Below, one piece after another: positions 16,652 through 25,843 of a DNA stretch of 64,000 bases. Where the stretch lies: the NCBI RefSeq assembly GCF_900090235.1, contig NZ_LT607750.1, forward strand, positions 3,768,501-3,832,500, written 5' to 3'. The notes beneath the pieces were generated by a model that was not told where the DNA came from, made no database searches, and saw nothing but the letters and a program-made list of their open reading frames with translations. The stretch is from Micromonospora echinaurantiaca (lineage in GTDB: Bacteria; Actinomycetota; Actinomycetes; Mycobacteriales; Micromonosporaceae). Numbering within the stretch: the stretch's first letter is position 1; every line of letters begins with the position of its first letter. The translations under genes and the position numbers were made by a program.

Positions 16652-16661
16652 GTGTCCCTAT
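16652..16661 (-). repeat. 10-bp repeat shared with the far end of the IS110 element
   Basis: GTGTCCCTAT (ATAGGGACAC on the element's coding strand) lies in the untranslated region ahead of the transposase and repeats the sequence at 15336-15345 past its stop. A guide stretch inside a bridge RNA would be expected to match a terminus or target in this way. Confidence 0.5.
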
Positions 16662-17077
16662 CAGCGGTCCGCCGACGCCACCCGACCCGGCGACAACACC
16701 CCCCGGATCATCCGCACGACAGGGGCAGTAAGTCATACCGGGCCGGGCGACCAAGGGCCCCGGCCGGGGACGATCAAAAAGGTAACGGGGGCGACAAGGC
16801 GACCGGGGGGTCGACGGGCTCCGACCGGCTCCAGACGCGCTCACATCGGTTACTTGTTTCATTGACCTGCGACCGTCACCCGGCCAGGCTTCGGTCGAGG
16901 CGCCCGGGCTGTCGCTCTCATTTCGGCTGCCCACGTTGGTCGTGCGGCTCTCATTTGGCCTGCGCGGCCCGGGCGTTGCCCCAGGGCGGGGAGAGGCTCA
17001 AGAGGGGTTTGCTCGGCTCGAAGTAGCGTTGCCCTCCCGGCTCGACAACCCAGGTGGATCGAGCATCGGAGGACCTG
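16662..17077. other. Non-coding stretch between two IS110 elements
   Basis: No gene is supported. It contains GC-rich inverted repeats near 16740-16775 (GGCCC/CCCCGGCC-type arms), a T-rich spot near 16850, and two similar segments around 16910-16960 (GGCTGTCGCTCTCATTTCGG and CGGCTCTCATTTGG). Both IS110 genes face away from it, so it probably contains both elements' non-coding left ends, where bridge RNAs would be encoded. Confidence 0.5.
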
Positions 17078-18247
17078 TTGAGCGTCGCACCGGATCGCGT
17101 GGTCATCGGGATGGACCCGCATAAGCGTTCCGCCACGATCGAGGTCATGGCCGGCGACGAGACCGTCGTCGGGGCGGGCCGGTTCGACACCGGCCGGGAC
17201 GGCTACGCGGCGATGAGGAAGTACGCCAGGCAATGGCCGCACCGGGTCTGGGCGATCGAGGGCTGCCAGGACATCGGCCGGCACATCGCCAACCGACTGC
17301 TCGCCGATGGCGAACAGGTCGTCGACGTGCCACCGAAGCTGTCCGCCCGGGCGCGGGTGTTCGCCACCGGGCAGGGCCGCAAGACCGACGCCACGGACGC
17401 GCACTCCGTGGCGCTGGTCGGCACCCGGATGGCCGGACTGCGCCCGGTCGTCAACGACGAACAGCTCGCCCTGCTGCGGATTCTGGTCGACCGGCGCCGC
17501 TCCCTCGGTGAGGACCACACCAGGATGGTCTCCCAGCTGCACCAGCTGCTGCTGGAACTGATCCCCGGCGGAGCGACGAAGAGCCTGTCCGCCGCCCAGG
17601 CCAAGCACTGCTGGCCACAGTCAGACCCCGTGACGCGGTCGGCAAAACCCGACGCCGGGTGGCCGCGGAGCTGATCAGCGACCTCGAACGGGTCTACCAA
17701 CGCTCCAAAGACGCCGACAAGGAACTCAAGGAACTGGTGGCCTCCACCGGCACCACACTGATGGACCTGCACGGCATCGGACCATCCGGCGCCGCCCGGC
17801 TGCTGGTCGAGGCCGGCGACATCACCCGCTTCCCCAACCGGGCCCACTTCGCCTCCTGGAACGGCACCGCCCCCATCGACGCCTCCTCTGGCGATCAGGT
17901 TCGACACCGGCTCTCCCGCGCCGGCAACCGGCAAATCAACCGCGTGCTGCACACCATGGCCACCGTCCAGCTGCGCAACCCCACCAAAGGACGCGCCTAC
18001 TTTGACCGGAAGAAGACCTCCGGCAAGACATCCATGGAAGTCATGCGCGCGCTCAAACGACGCCTGTCCGACATCGTCTACCGGCGCATGATCAACGACG
18101 CCGCAGCCGCCATGGCGGCGGGCCCGGGAGGACACCGGGGAACGACTACAGACTCCAGCGTGACCAGCTCGCATCCCCAAGCCGGCTCTTCGGAGAAGTC
18201 ACTTCCCGGACCCGCCGACACCAGCTTAAAACCCCACTCCTGGCGGT
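17078..18247 (+). pseudogene. IS110-family transposase broken by a one-base deletion
   Basis: TTG 17078 follows CGGAGGA by 5 bases and opens MSVAPDRVVIGMDPHKRS, the start of a second and different IS110 transposase. The DEDD residues are visible in GMDPHK, WAIEGCQD and KTDATDAHSVAL. Near 17605 the frame is lost: AAQAK continues in the next frame as ALLATVRPRDAVGKTRRRV, which one missing base would restore. The C-terminal half (DLHGIGPSGAARLLVEAGD, then RLSRAGNRQINRVLHTMA) is otherwise intact to about 18,245, where the reading becomes unlike the family. The end coordinate is approximate. It is probably inactive unless frameshifting or a sequencing error restores it. Confidence 0.8.
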
Positions 18248-18441
18248 GTCTTGACACCGAGGGGAGCCAGATCCGGATACCGAGCTGTGGCAGGCCGTCG
18301 ATGCGCCGCGCGCCCGCCCTAAGGAGTGGCGGCCCCGCGGGCCGCCCACCGCGGTCATGGCTGTCCGCCGCTGTTGGTCTCTGCCCGTCCCTCCGAGATC
18401 GTGTCAGCCTGTGGCTGGCTCCGCGCCGGAGGCAGTGGTGC

Positions 18442-21171
18442 TCACTTCTTGGCAGGGTTGCTCCGAAGCCGGCTGGCGAGTGTGATGGTTGCTTCCTGGG
18501 GTTCGGCGTCGAGGTCGGCCAGGGCTTTGGTCAGGGCACGCAGGAGGGTGCGGATGCCGTCGGCGTCGCCGAGGGCGTGGCGGACGTGCATGGCGCGTGT
18601 GTAGAGGGCTTCGTTGTAGCGGTCCAGCCCGATGGCCTTGTCGAGTAAGTCGGATGCGCCCTGTGGGTCAGTGTCGACGAGGTCGTCTGCCAGCAGCAGG
18701 TGGGCTTCGATGCCCCACCGGCGCACGGTTTCCCGGTGCGGCTGGAGCCATTCGTAGTCTTGGCCGTCTGCCAGTGGTGCTGTGTAGAGGTCGCAGGCGG
18801 CGGTGAGCAGTTCGCGGCGGCGAGGGCCGGTGGCGATGGTGGCCGTACGCAGCAGGTCGCGGAGGGTCCAGACGTCGACGTCGACGGTGGTTGGGTCGAG
18901 GCGGTAGCGTCCGGCGCTCTTGACGACGTAGGCGTTTTTCGCGTCGAAGGTGCTGGCTCGGCCGAGTACGTGTCGTAGGTTGCTGGCGTTGGTGTGCACG
19001 CGTTGGTCGGCTTGGCTGATGCGGGCGTCGGGTTCGAGGTATTCGCCGATCTCGCGGGTGGTGACTCCGTCGGGGTGGCAGGCCAGGAACACGGCGAGTT
19101 CGAGGGCTTTGGCGCGCAGTGGCCGGCCGGGCTGGCTGATGTCTTCGATCCGTGGAGGCCCGAGCACCCGCAGTCGTGCCTTGCCGATGGCGGTGGTCTG
19201 AGCAGGTGAGGCGAGCGGTATGTGCTGTCCGGAAGGCTCGGTGCCGTTCCGACTCTGCTGTAGTGGCACGGCCGCGCGGGATTCCTGGGATGACGCGAGA
19301 GCGCTTCGTTCGCCGGTCTGCGCCTCTCGCAGGGTGTTGAGGATCTGGAGCGCGGTGATGGCGTCGAGCACGGGCAGGCGTGATGGGATGGGCTCCGTCG
19401 CCGTCCCGGATGCGAGTGTGGTGTGGCCGTGCGGGGTGACGTCAACGGTGGCGCCATGGTGCCACTCGCCGAGCAGGAGGGCGGACACGCCGAGGTCGGC
19501 GCCGAGGGTAAGAGCGGTCTTCGCGCGCATCTGCGCACCGGGGGGTGGGGTCTGGGTGATGAGCATGACCGGTGGCAGCCTTTCCTCGTCGAGGGCTTGC
19601 CGGCGCAGGTCGTCCAGGTCGGTCACGGTGTGCTCGTCGAGGATGCGGCTGCGGTGCAGTAGCCGGGCCTCGATCGCCGTGAGCGCGTCATCGACACCGT
19701 CGGCGACATGCAGCCGCGGCCATGGTTGGAGAGCTGTCGCGTCGGGGCCGAGGAGTGCGATGAGGGTGGTGTCGTCGATCACGACTACCCCGCGCGTGTC
19801 GGGGTGGTGCGGGCCGCCGGTGGCCAGGACTGCGACGAGGGCAGCGCGGGCGACGGCGTGGCTGCCGTCGCCGGTGATGCCGGTTGCGCCGGGCGGCAAC
19901 GACCCGAGCTCGGGTACATAGGCGGGTGACTCGCTGCCGTCGTCGCCTAGGTTCGGTTCGGTGCGTTGTTGGGCGGCTAGGGCGCGGCGGATCTGGACCA
20001 CCGGTGTAGGTAGCTCGGTTGGCGGGTCCTCGTCGGGGTCGCCGGTGTAGCGACGGCGGCGTTGGAGCCAGACCATTGCCGCGGCAGCGCTGATGGCGGC
20101 AGCGAGTGACCACGGCAGCCAGGTGGAGGGTGACAGCTGCAGACCGTGTCCATCCGTCCTCGGCATGGGATGGGGTGTGTCGGTGGCGGTCGGTGAGACT
20201 GGCAGTGGGGCTTGGCTGGTGGTCGTTGGCGAGGAGGCCGGCGACACTGCCGAGGTGCTCGGGGCTGCCGAAGGCTGCGTGGCCGCCGGTGGCGGCACAG
20301 CGGGATCGGTCGGCTCCGGGGCGACGCTCGGCGATGAGGGCGGTGTCATCGGCTGGTCGGACGGTGGCTTGGGTGGTCGCGGGGGTTCGGCGGCGTTCGG
20401 AGGGCGGGCGTCGATGGGTAGGCGAAGTTCCCAGCCGGGGTAGATGAGATCGCAGTCGCGCAGGGTGCCGCCGACGCCGGGGAAGTGGCGGTGCTTGTTC
20501 AGGCGGCAGATCTCCGGCCATCGGTTCGCGTCGCCAAGCCATTCGTTGGCGATTTTGGACAGGGTGTCGTGTCGCTCAACGGTGTAGTGGTAGCGCTGGT
20601 TGGCGACCTGGATGATGGCGGCCCCGCGGGCGGTGGCTTGCCGGGGAATGTCGGCGTGGTCGGTGGCGGCGGCGGGCGTGGTCGGCTGATCGCGGTTCGC
20701 CGTGTGGTCGACGGAGCCGGCGGAGGTGACAGCGATCGCGGCGGTACCGGCCAGGCCGAAGACGAGCCGGTGAAGGGGGGCCGGGAGCCTGAGGACGGGG
20801 ATGCGCCACCGGGTCACCGCGGCGAGGATCTCGGCGAGCAGGAGCAGCGCGAACACGCCCCACAGCAGCCACAGGGCCCACAATGCGACGCCGGTGAGGA
20901 CAGCGGGGGTGAATCGGCCGCTGGAGCGGGCGAACCAGTCAGGGATCTCCGAGGAGTGTGGCAGCCGCCGCAGGGGGTTCCCGCCGGCCATCCACAGCAG
21001 TGCCGGTGCCGCGGCCAGGAGGATGCCGGCACTGAGGACAGCCCGCGCGGCGCTGGCCAGGGAACGCGACAGCGGCACAGCGCGCCGGTGCGGGTCTTGC
21101 GGAGGGTGGATGGTGGCTCGCGCGCCGTACTCGGCGAGTTTGTCGCCTCTGTCCGGTGGCGTATGCGGCAC
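18442..21171 (-). CDS. Membrane-anchored LysM and SARP/BTAD-domain protein
   Basis: This is a 909-residue protein from GTG 21171, chosen because GGAGGAGGG lies 4-5 bases upstream; an ATG at 21207 lacks a good site. Three membrane segments lie near residues 43-62, 91-117 and 134-151. A LysM domain (residues about 194-252, YHYTVERHDTLSKIANEWLG) should bind peptidoglycan outside. A long Pro/Ser/Thr linker and one more membrane segment follow. Near residues 664-740 comes a winged helix and then a bacterial transcriptional activator domain (740-905), the SARP arrangement, presumably cytoplasmic. This layout suggests a one-protein sensor linking the cell wall to transcription. It is divergent from the Hsp70-like gene. 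Its target and signal are unknown. Confidence 0.85.
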   Translation of the reverse strand: MPHTPPDRGDKLAEYGARATIHPPQDPHRRAVPLSRSLASAARAVLSAGILLAAAPALLWMAGGNPLRRLPHSSEIPDWFARSSGRFTPAVLTGVALWALWLLWGVFALLLLAEILAAVTRWRIPVLRLPAPLHRLVFGLAGTAAIAVTSAGSVDHTANRDQPTTPAAATDHADIPRQATARGAAIIQVANQRYHYTVERHDTLSKIANEWLGDANRWPEICRLNKHRHFPGVGGTLRDCDLIYPGWELRLPIDARPPNAAEPPRPPKPPSDQPMTPPSSPSVAPEPTDPAVPPPAATQPSAAPSTSAVSPASSPTTTSQAPLPVSPTATDTPHPMPRTDGHGLQLSPSTWLPWSLAAAISAAAAMVWLQRRRRYTGDPDEDPPTELPTPVVQIRRALAAQQRTEPNLGDDGSESPAYVPELGSLPPGATGITGDGSHAVARAALVAVLATGGPHHPDTRGVVVIDDTTLIALLGPDATALQPWPRLHVADGVDDALTAIEARLLHRSRILDEHTVTDLDDLRRQALDEERLPPVMLITQTPPPGAQMRAKTALTLGADLGVSALLLGEWHHGATVDVTPHGHTTLASGTATEPIPSRLPVLDAITALQILNTLREAQTGERSALASSQESRAAVPLQQSRNGTEPSGQHIPLASPAQTTAIGKARLRVLGPPRIEDISQPGRPLRAKALELAVFLACHPDGVTTREIGEYLEPDARISQADQRVHTNASNLRHVLGRASTFDAKNAYVVKSAGRYRLDPTTVDVDVWTLRDLLRTATIATGPRRRELLTAACDLYTAPLADGQDYEWLQPHRETVRRWGIEAHLLLADDLVDTDPQGASDLLDKAIGLDRYNEALYTRAMHVRHALGDADGIRTLLRALTKALADLDAEPQEATITLASRLRSNPAKK

Positions 21172-21328
21172 CTGTCCCTCCTCCACGATTGGGTCCTCGT
21201 CCCGCATACACGATCTTCGGTATGTCCAGCTATCCCGGCGAGAAGGATTCTCACCATCCGCACACATACGATCACGCAGAGGGGGTCGGAATTGAAGCTG
21301 CTCGCCCCGGCGGGCGAGACTGCGCCTC
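21172..21328. promoter_or_regulatory. 157-bp divergent promoter region
   Basis: The LysM-SARP gene (minus) and the Hsp70-like gene (plus) start on either side, so both promoters should lie here. It is somewhat AT-richer than its surroundings. I see no convincing -35/-10 pair. SARP-type direct repeats might be expected but none is clear. Confidence 0.45.
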
Positions 21329-23272
21329 ATGCCAAGCGGGGGCGTCAGGTTGTCCGTGGATCTCAGTTCGTCGGCCATCGCCGCGACGGTCAGTTGGCAG
21401 AGCGTACGGGTTCCCGTTCTCATCGACGGTCGACTCGTCATGCCACCCGGCGTCGTCATAGGCCCTGCAGGTCAGGTGTACGTCGGCCTCGAAACGGCGG
21501 CCGTAAGGCCCCTGCCGGCGGACCACCGTGTCGTCGACAACCCGACCGACCTACTCGGCAAGCCCACGCAGCCCGCCGATGCGGCCGATCCCCTCGACGC
21601 CGTGGGGCTGCTCGCCACCATGCTGCGGCACATCGCCCACTACGCTGCTCACCACGTCAGCGAGCCAATCACCGAGCTCACCGTGACCATTCCAGCGAGC
21701 TGGGGGCCACGTCGTCGGGGACAGCTAGCCGAAGCGGCCACCCGATCCGGGCTACCGTCTCCCACCCTGGTCACCGCGCCCGCCGCCCTGGCCTCCTACG
21801 CCCAGACGCTCGGTCTCACGGCGCCCGAAGCCTCGTGCCTTCTCGTCTGCCAGGCCGACCGCCATCCCCCGGCCCTCACCGTCCTCCAGACGGTCGCCGA
21901 TGGCTACCGCGAACTGGCGACGCAGCAGATCGAGCTTGCCCACGACCTCGACGACCTCATGACCCGCCGCGTCGTTCAGACGGCAACCGCTGACAACGAC
22001 CCGCTGCGAGCGGCGATCAGCCAGCCCGGCGACGCCGAAGCAGACGGACGTGACGCCCTCTTGGAGGCCGTCCGCACCGCACGGCATCTGCTTGCCACAC
22101 AGGATCGGGCACCGGTCCTGCTGCCCGCGCCCCGCCAGCCCGCGGTCATCACCCGCGACGACGTCTCGATCGCCGCGCAGCCCCTCCTCGATCAGGTACC
22201 CAAGGCAGTCGGCGAACTCCTCGACACGGCTGACGTGGACAAGCAGCACCTCGCCGGCGTCGTGTTGAGGTCAGCTCACGGTCTGCCGGGGCTGGCGGAC
22301 CGCCTCGCCGCAGCTACCGGCACCGTGCCGACTCTCATCGACCAGTCCCATGCCCTCGCCGACGGGGCCCTGCACCTCACCGCCACCCACCGGCCGGCGC
22401 CCCGTGCCGCGTCCGCACGACTACCCCGCGTCCGGCTCCGCATCAGCGACCTCACCAGCGCCCTCATCATCGGCGCCTGCTCTCTCACGCTCCTGCTTCA
22501 AGCGGTCCTCACCGCGTACATCACCACCGTCCAGCTCCGGGTCGTCGGTGTGCGCACCTCACTGCCGCAACTGGGCACCGCCGGCGCGCTCGCGATGCTG
22601 ACCGCTTTCGCCGTAGCGCATCTCGCCCCCACCACCTGGCTCGCTGGACCGCCCACGCCCTCGGCGCCCGAACCGGCAACAGGCAGCCTCATCCGCCGCG
22701 GATACTTCACCGCCGCCGTCGGCGGCGCGGTCGCCGCAGCCCTCTACGGCCTCGCCACCGGCACCGCGGTCCATTACGACTACACCCCGTACCTGAAGTG
22801 GACCCTCGGTGGCGCCCTACCACTGGCCGCCTGCGCCGCTGTCATCGCCACCATCGCGCCCCGGATCCCCACCGACGCCCTGCCGGCCTGGCTGGCGCTG
22901 ACCCGCCCAGCGATCACCCACGTGGCCATCGCCACCGCCGGAATCTTCCTCATGCGGGCAGCACTGACCCTCACCACCCCCGTCGACCTGACCGGCATGC
23001 CCGGCCTCGCCGGCAGCGCCGGAGCGGCACTCGTCGGCGTGGCCACGGCCCTGACCGCCAGCCGAAGCCGCACCATCCGCACCATCACCGCACCCGGCCT
23101 GGCCATCGGCTACGCCCTCGTCTTCACCCACGACACCACCACCGCCCTGACCATCGGCTACCTCATCGCACTCACCTGGTGGGGCATCCGACTCACCGCA
23201 CAAACCCTGCGACTCGCCTTCCCCACCACGGCAACGGCACTGCACCGCCTCCTCGATCGCGCCAACGGCTAG
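21329..23272 (+). CDS. Hsp70-like ATPase domain fused to a membrane domain
   Basis: This is a 647-residue protein. Residues 1-350 look like the actin/Hsp70 ATPase fold: LSVDLSSSAIAATV (phosphate-1 loop), ELTVTIPASWGPRRRGQLAEAA, TLVTAPAALASYAQ, then VVLRSAHGLPGLADRLAA (adenosine-site strand). From about residue 372 there are some seven or eight hydrophobic membrane segments and a basic end. No substrate-binding domain is present. ATG 21329 has only a weak ribosome binding site; TTG 21350, with GGGGGCG upstream, would give a protein starting at the fold and is a real alternative. Membrane-tethered Hsp70-like proteins next to LysM/BTAD proteins may form a signalling pair, but that is inference. 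Confidence 0.78.
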   Translation: MPSGGVRLSVDLSSSAIAATVSWQSVRVPVLIDGRLVMPPGVVIGPAGQVYVGLETAAVRPLPADHRVVDNPTDLLGKPTQPADAADPLDAVGLLATMLRHIAHYAAHHVSEPITELTVTIPASWGPRRRGQLAEAATRSGLPSPTLVTAPAALASYAQTLGLTAPEASCLLVCQADRHPPALTVLQTVADGYRELATQQIELAHDLDDLMTRRVVQTATADNDPLRAAISQPGDAEADGRDALLEAVRTARHLLATQDRAPVLLPAPRQPAVITRDDVSIAAQPLLDQVPKAVGELLDTADVDKQHLAGVVLRSAHGLPGLADRLAAATGTVPTLIDQSHALADGALHLTATHRPAPRAASARLPRVRLRISDLTSALIIGACSLTLLLQAVLTAYITTVQLRVVGVRTSLPQLGTAGALAMLTAFAVAHLAPTTWLAGPPTPSAPEPATGSLIRRGYFTAAVGGAVAAALYGLATGTAVHYDYTPYLKWTLGGALPLAACAAVIATIAPRIPTDALPAWLALTRPAITHVAIATAGIFLMRAALTLTTPVDLTGMPGLAGSAGAALVGVATALTASRSRTIRTITAPGLAIGYALVFTHDTTTALTIGYLIALTWWGIRLTAQTLRLAFPTTATALHRLLDRANG

Positions 23273-24231
23273 AGCCAAGGGACGCAGGCGAAGGCGGCGT
23301 CGGCTCCACCCCCTTCCGTGATCGGCAGGACAGGCCGCGGCGTAGTTTCGCGGCGCCGGCCCGAGCTTTCGGCAGGTCGCCGGCTAACCCGTCCAACCCG
23401 CGGACAACTGCCCGGCCTCCACCTCCGCCGGCGGGATCCGAAGCCAGGCGTCCTCGTGCCCGCGTGGTCGGTTCACCTCATCCAGCGGCCACTCATCGCC
23501 ACTGCCGTCAACGTTGGTGCGCCATCTTGTGCCGCAACTCAGGAATCCGAAGTACGGCGTCAAATGCCTTCGCCCTGGTCAGACCGACCCCGGCTCGACG
23601 CCTGTCAGTACGGGCAGCACATCGGTTTCGAACTCCCCAACCGGCCCGCGCTGGAGACACCCGCGCTCCTGCCGATCGTGCATTGCAGCCAGCGTCACCC
23701 GAGCACCCTCACCTTCACCTCTACCGAAAGGCCACTCGCCATGGGAACGCTTCCGAAACTCCGGATCTACACCGATCTTGATCAGACCGGGCGAACGAGC
23801 GCTACGGCCAGGTCAACGCGCTCCTACGCGCCCGAGCCCTCTACAAAGTCACGCCATATCTCACCATCCGGCGGAGGCTTCGCAACCGCCCCTCATCCAC
23901 GCGCAGCTCTGAAGGGTCAGCGCAAGGATGCCCGCCCGCACGGGTCACAGAGTCTCACCACCACAGAGATCAACGGCAGGCTTGACACCGTGGGGCCGCA
24001 ACGGGTGGATGGACGTCCACAGCAGACATTCCGCGCGGCCGTGCATCGCGGCGGCAGCGCCATCCACCCGTGGTCCCGGCCAGGCTGGGGCCCCGAAAGG
24101 ACACCTGATCCATGCCCGCCTCACCCCCCACCCGCCCACGGATTCAGGCCGTCAGATGCCACCGGTCGCCGGCAGTCCGCCGGCCGCGCCGGGCCGCGCC
24201 GGCGACCCGGTACCGCCAAGGTAGGCCGGCG
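23273..24231. other. 959-bp gap with gene remnants before the excisionase
   Basis: Two long open frames cross here, but their sequence is Arg/Pro/Ser-rich shadow-like material and neither has a coherent domain. One fragment near 23741-23985 looks like a small frameshifted gene. The rest shows no gene I can support. A replication initiator often precedes excisionase in actinobacterial elements, and none is visible here. Confidence 0.5.
23741..23985 (+). pseudogene. Small frameshifted gene of unknown function
   Basis: ATG 23741 follows GAAAGG and reads MGTLPKLRIYTDLDQ. One base of shift then gives a protein-like continuation, ANERYGQVNALLRARALYKV followed by TPYLTIRRRLRNRPS, to a stop at 23983-23985. 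The two parts together would make a basic ~80-residue protein. I do not recognise it. It may be decayed or carry a sequencing error. Confidence 0.4.
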
Positions 24232-24441
24232 ATGACCGGCCCGACCGCCTCCGAATGGCGGCCAGATCCGCTCCTGACCATCGATGACCTTGCCGCCTGG
24301 CTGGGCAAGCCCAAGAACACCCTCTACGCCTGGCACAGCCGAGGCAAAGGACCGCGCGCCATCCGCGTGGGCAACACGCTGCGCTACCGGCGCAGCGAGG
24401 TCGAACGCTGGCTCGACGAACACACCGATTCGGAGCGATAA
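24232..24441 (+). CDS. Excisionase-type helix-turn-helix protein
   Basis: This 69-residue protein carries a MerR-like winged helix (HTH_17 type): LLTIDDLAAWLGKPKNTLYA, then the wing RVGNTLRYRRSEVERWLDEH. Such proteins upstream of an integrase act as recombination directionality factors that bend DNA at attachment sites during excision. ATG 24232 follows AAGGTAGG by 6 bases; the longer in-frame sequence upstream is Arg/Pro-rich and unlikely. The integrase starts 3 bases after its stop, so the two are surely co-transcribed. It could also regulate the integrase. Confidence 0.88.
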   Translation: MTGPTASEWRPDPLLTIDDLAAWLGKPKNTLYAWHSRGKGPRAIRVGNTLRYRRSEVERWLDEHTDSER

Positions 24442-24444
24442 GCC

Positions 24445-25656
24445 ATGGCCCGTCCTGAACTGCCCATCGGCACGTCCGGCAAGATCCGCACCGAGAAGCT
24501 CGGTCCTAGCCGGTTCCGCGCCAGAGTCCGGTTCCGTGACTACGACGGCGTAACCCGCGACATCGAGGTCACCGACACTACCGGCCCGGCCGCCGTCCGG
24601 GCGTTGAAGGTCAAGCTCCGCGACCGCAGCACCCCAAATGACGACGAGATCACCCGGGAGACCCGCGTCAGCGCACTGGCCGAACTCTGGATCGAGGAAA
24701 TCACCGCCGAGGAACGGATCGCACCGCAAACGATCCACCGGTACCAGGCCAGCCTGCGCACCACCATCCTGCCCGCCCTGGGCAACCTCCGCATCCGCGA
24801 GGCCAGCGTCGGACGACTGGATCGGTTCCTGCGAGACATCGCCAAGGACCGCCCCTCGACCGCCAAAGGCGTCAAGGTCGCCCTCGGCCAGATGTTCGCA
24901 CTGGCCGTCCGGCACGGCGCAATCCCGAGCAACCCCGTACGCGACACCGGCCGGCTACGCAAACCCCGCCGCACGGTTGTCGCCCTCACCGACGAACACC
25001 TTCAGGCCGTCCGCACGGCGATCCGCGACTGGCAGCAACCCGTCCCCGGCAAACCCGGACCACGGCACACCGGCGACCTGGCCGACATCGTCGACCTCAT
25101 GCTCGCCACTGGTGCCCGCATCGGTGAGGTCCTCGCCCTGCGCTGGGAGGACCTGAACCTCGCCGCCGAACGCCCCACCCTGACGATCTGCGGCACGCTG
25201 GTCTACGTCAAAGGTCACGGCATCTTCCGGCAACCCTGGACCAAGAGCAACGCCGGCTACCGAATGCTCGTCCTGCCCCGATTCGCGGTCGGCATGCTCA
25301 TGGCTCGCAAACTCGCCGCCGCCGACAATCCACACGACGCCATCTTTGTCTCCCGATGCGGCACTTGGCTCTCCCCCAACAACGTCCGCCGCCAGTGGCG
25401 CCAGGCCCGCGCCGACACCGACCTCGACTGGGTCACCCCACACACCTTTCGCAAAACCGTCGCCACCCTCATCAAGGAGGAGACCGACACCCAAAGCGCC
25501 GCAGCACAGCTTGGACACTCCAGCGAAGAGATCACCACGACCTACTACATCGCCAAGCCCGTCCGAGCCCCGGACGTCTCCGACGTCCTCGAACGCCTCG
25601 CCGCCAACGCGGACGGAGCACCCACATCCCCAGCACACAACGATGCACAGCGATGA
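24445..25656 (+). CDS. int: Tyrosine recombinase (ICE integrase)
   Basis: This 403-residue integrase has an arm-binding N-terminal part, a core-binding helical domain (about 75-175) and a catalytic domain (about 180-380). The catalytic set is visible: R225 in ATGARIGEVLALRW, a Lys near 267, H333-x2-R336 in TPHTFRKTV, H358 in LGHSSEEITTTYY and the nucleophilic Tyr at 367 or 368. It is the last gene of the element and ends 113 bp from the 3' end of a tRNA-Pro gene, which is almost certainly its attachment site. The length is normal for actinobacterial ICE integrases. A 12-bp terminator hairpin follows. Confidence 0.95.
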   Translation: MARPELPIGTSGKIRTEKLGPSRFRARVRFRDYDGVTRDIEVTDTTGPAAVRALKVKLRDRSTPNDDEITRETRVSALAELWIEEITAEERIAPQTIHRYQASLRTTILPALGNLRIREASVGRLDRFLRDIAKDRPSTAKGVKVALGQMFALAVRHGAIPSNPVRDTGRLRKPRRTVVALTDEHLQAVRTAIRDWQQPVPGKPGPRHTGDLADIVDLMLATGARIGEVLALRWEDLNLAAERPTLTICGTLVYVKGHGIFRQPWTKSNAGYRMLVLPRFAVGMLMARKLAAADNPHDAIFVSRCGTWLSPNNVRRQWRQARADTDLDWVTPHTFRKTVATLIKEETDTQSAAAQLGHSSEEITTTYYIAKPVRAPDVSDVLERLAANADGAPTSPAHNDAQR

Positions 25657-25727
25657 CAAACGTGGTTGCCGTATCCGGTAAACGGGGGGTTTTCGGGGGG
25701 CGGTTCAAAACCTCATAGAAGAAAGTC

Positions 25728-25762
25728 AAAGCCCTGACCGCGTTTCCGCTGGTCAGGGCTTT
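25728..25762 (+). terminator. Terminator after the integrase
   Basis: AAAGCCCTGACC pairs perfectly with GGTCAGGGCTTT across an 11-base loop, and CCTTTTG follows. It can end transcription from the integrase side and also lies just beyond the 3' end of the minus-strand tRNA, so it may serve both. Confidence 0.8.
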
Positions 25763-25769
25763 CCTTTTG

Positions 25770-25843
<74 letters not shown>

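Larger units (their letters stand above)
15336..16661 (-). mobile_element. IS110-family insertion sequence (intact transposase)
   Basis: The element holds one full-length minus-strand transposase gene. GTGTCCCTAT occurs at 15336-15345, eight bases past the transposase stop, and again at 16652-16661, about 100 bases before its start. IS110 elements lack terminal inverted repeats, so the true left end is not certain and may extend to about 16,780, where GC-rich inverted repeats occur. Confidence 0.7.

Noticed and set aside
14934..16865. 643-residue plus-strand open frame across the IS110 element
   Set aside because: It is antisense to a clear IS110 transposase with all catalytic motifs; its own translation is Gly/Arg/Asp-rich shadow sequence.
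23318..24235. 305-residue open frame ahead of the excisionase
   Set aside because: Composition is Arg/Pro/Ser-rich with no domain, and a better small frame (23741) with a shift explains part of it.
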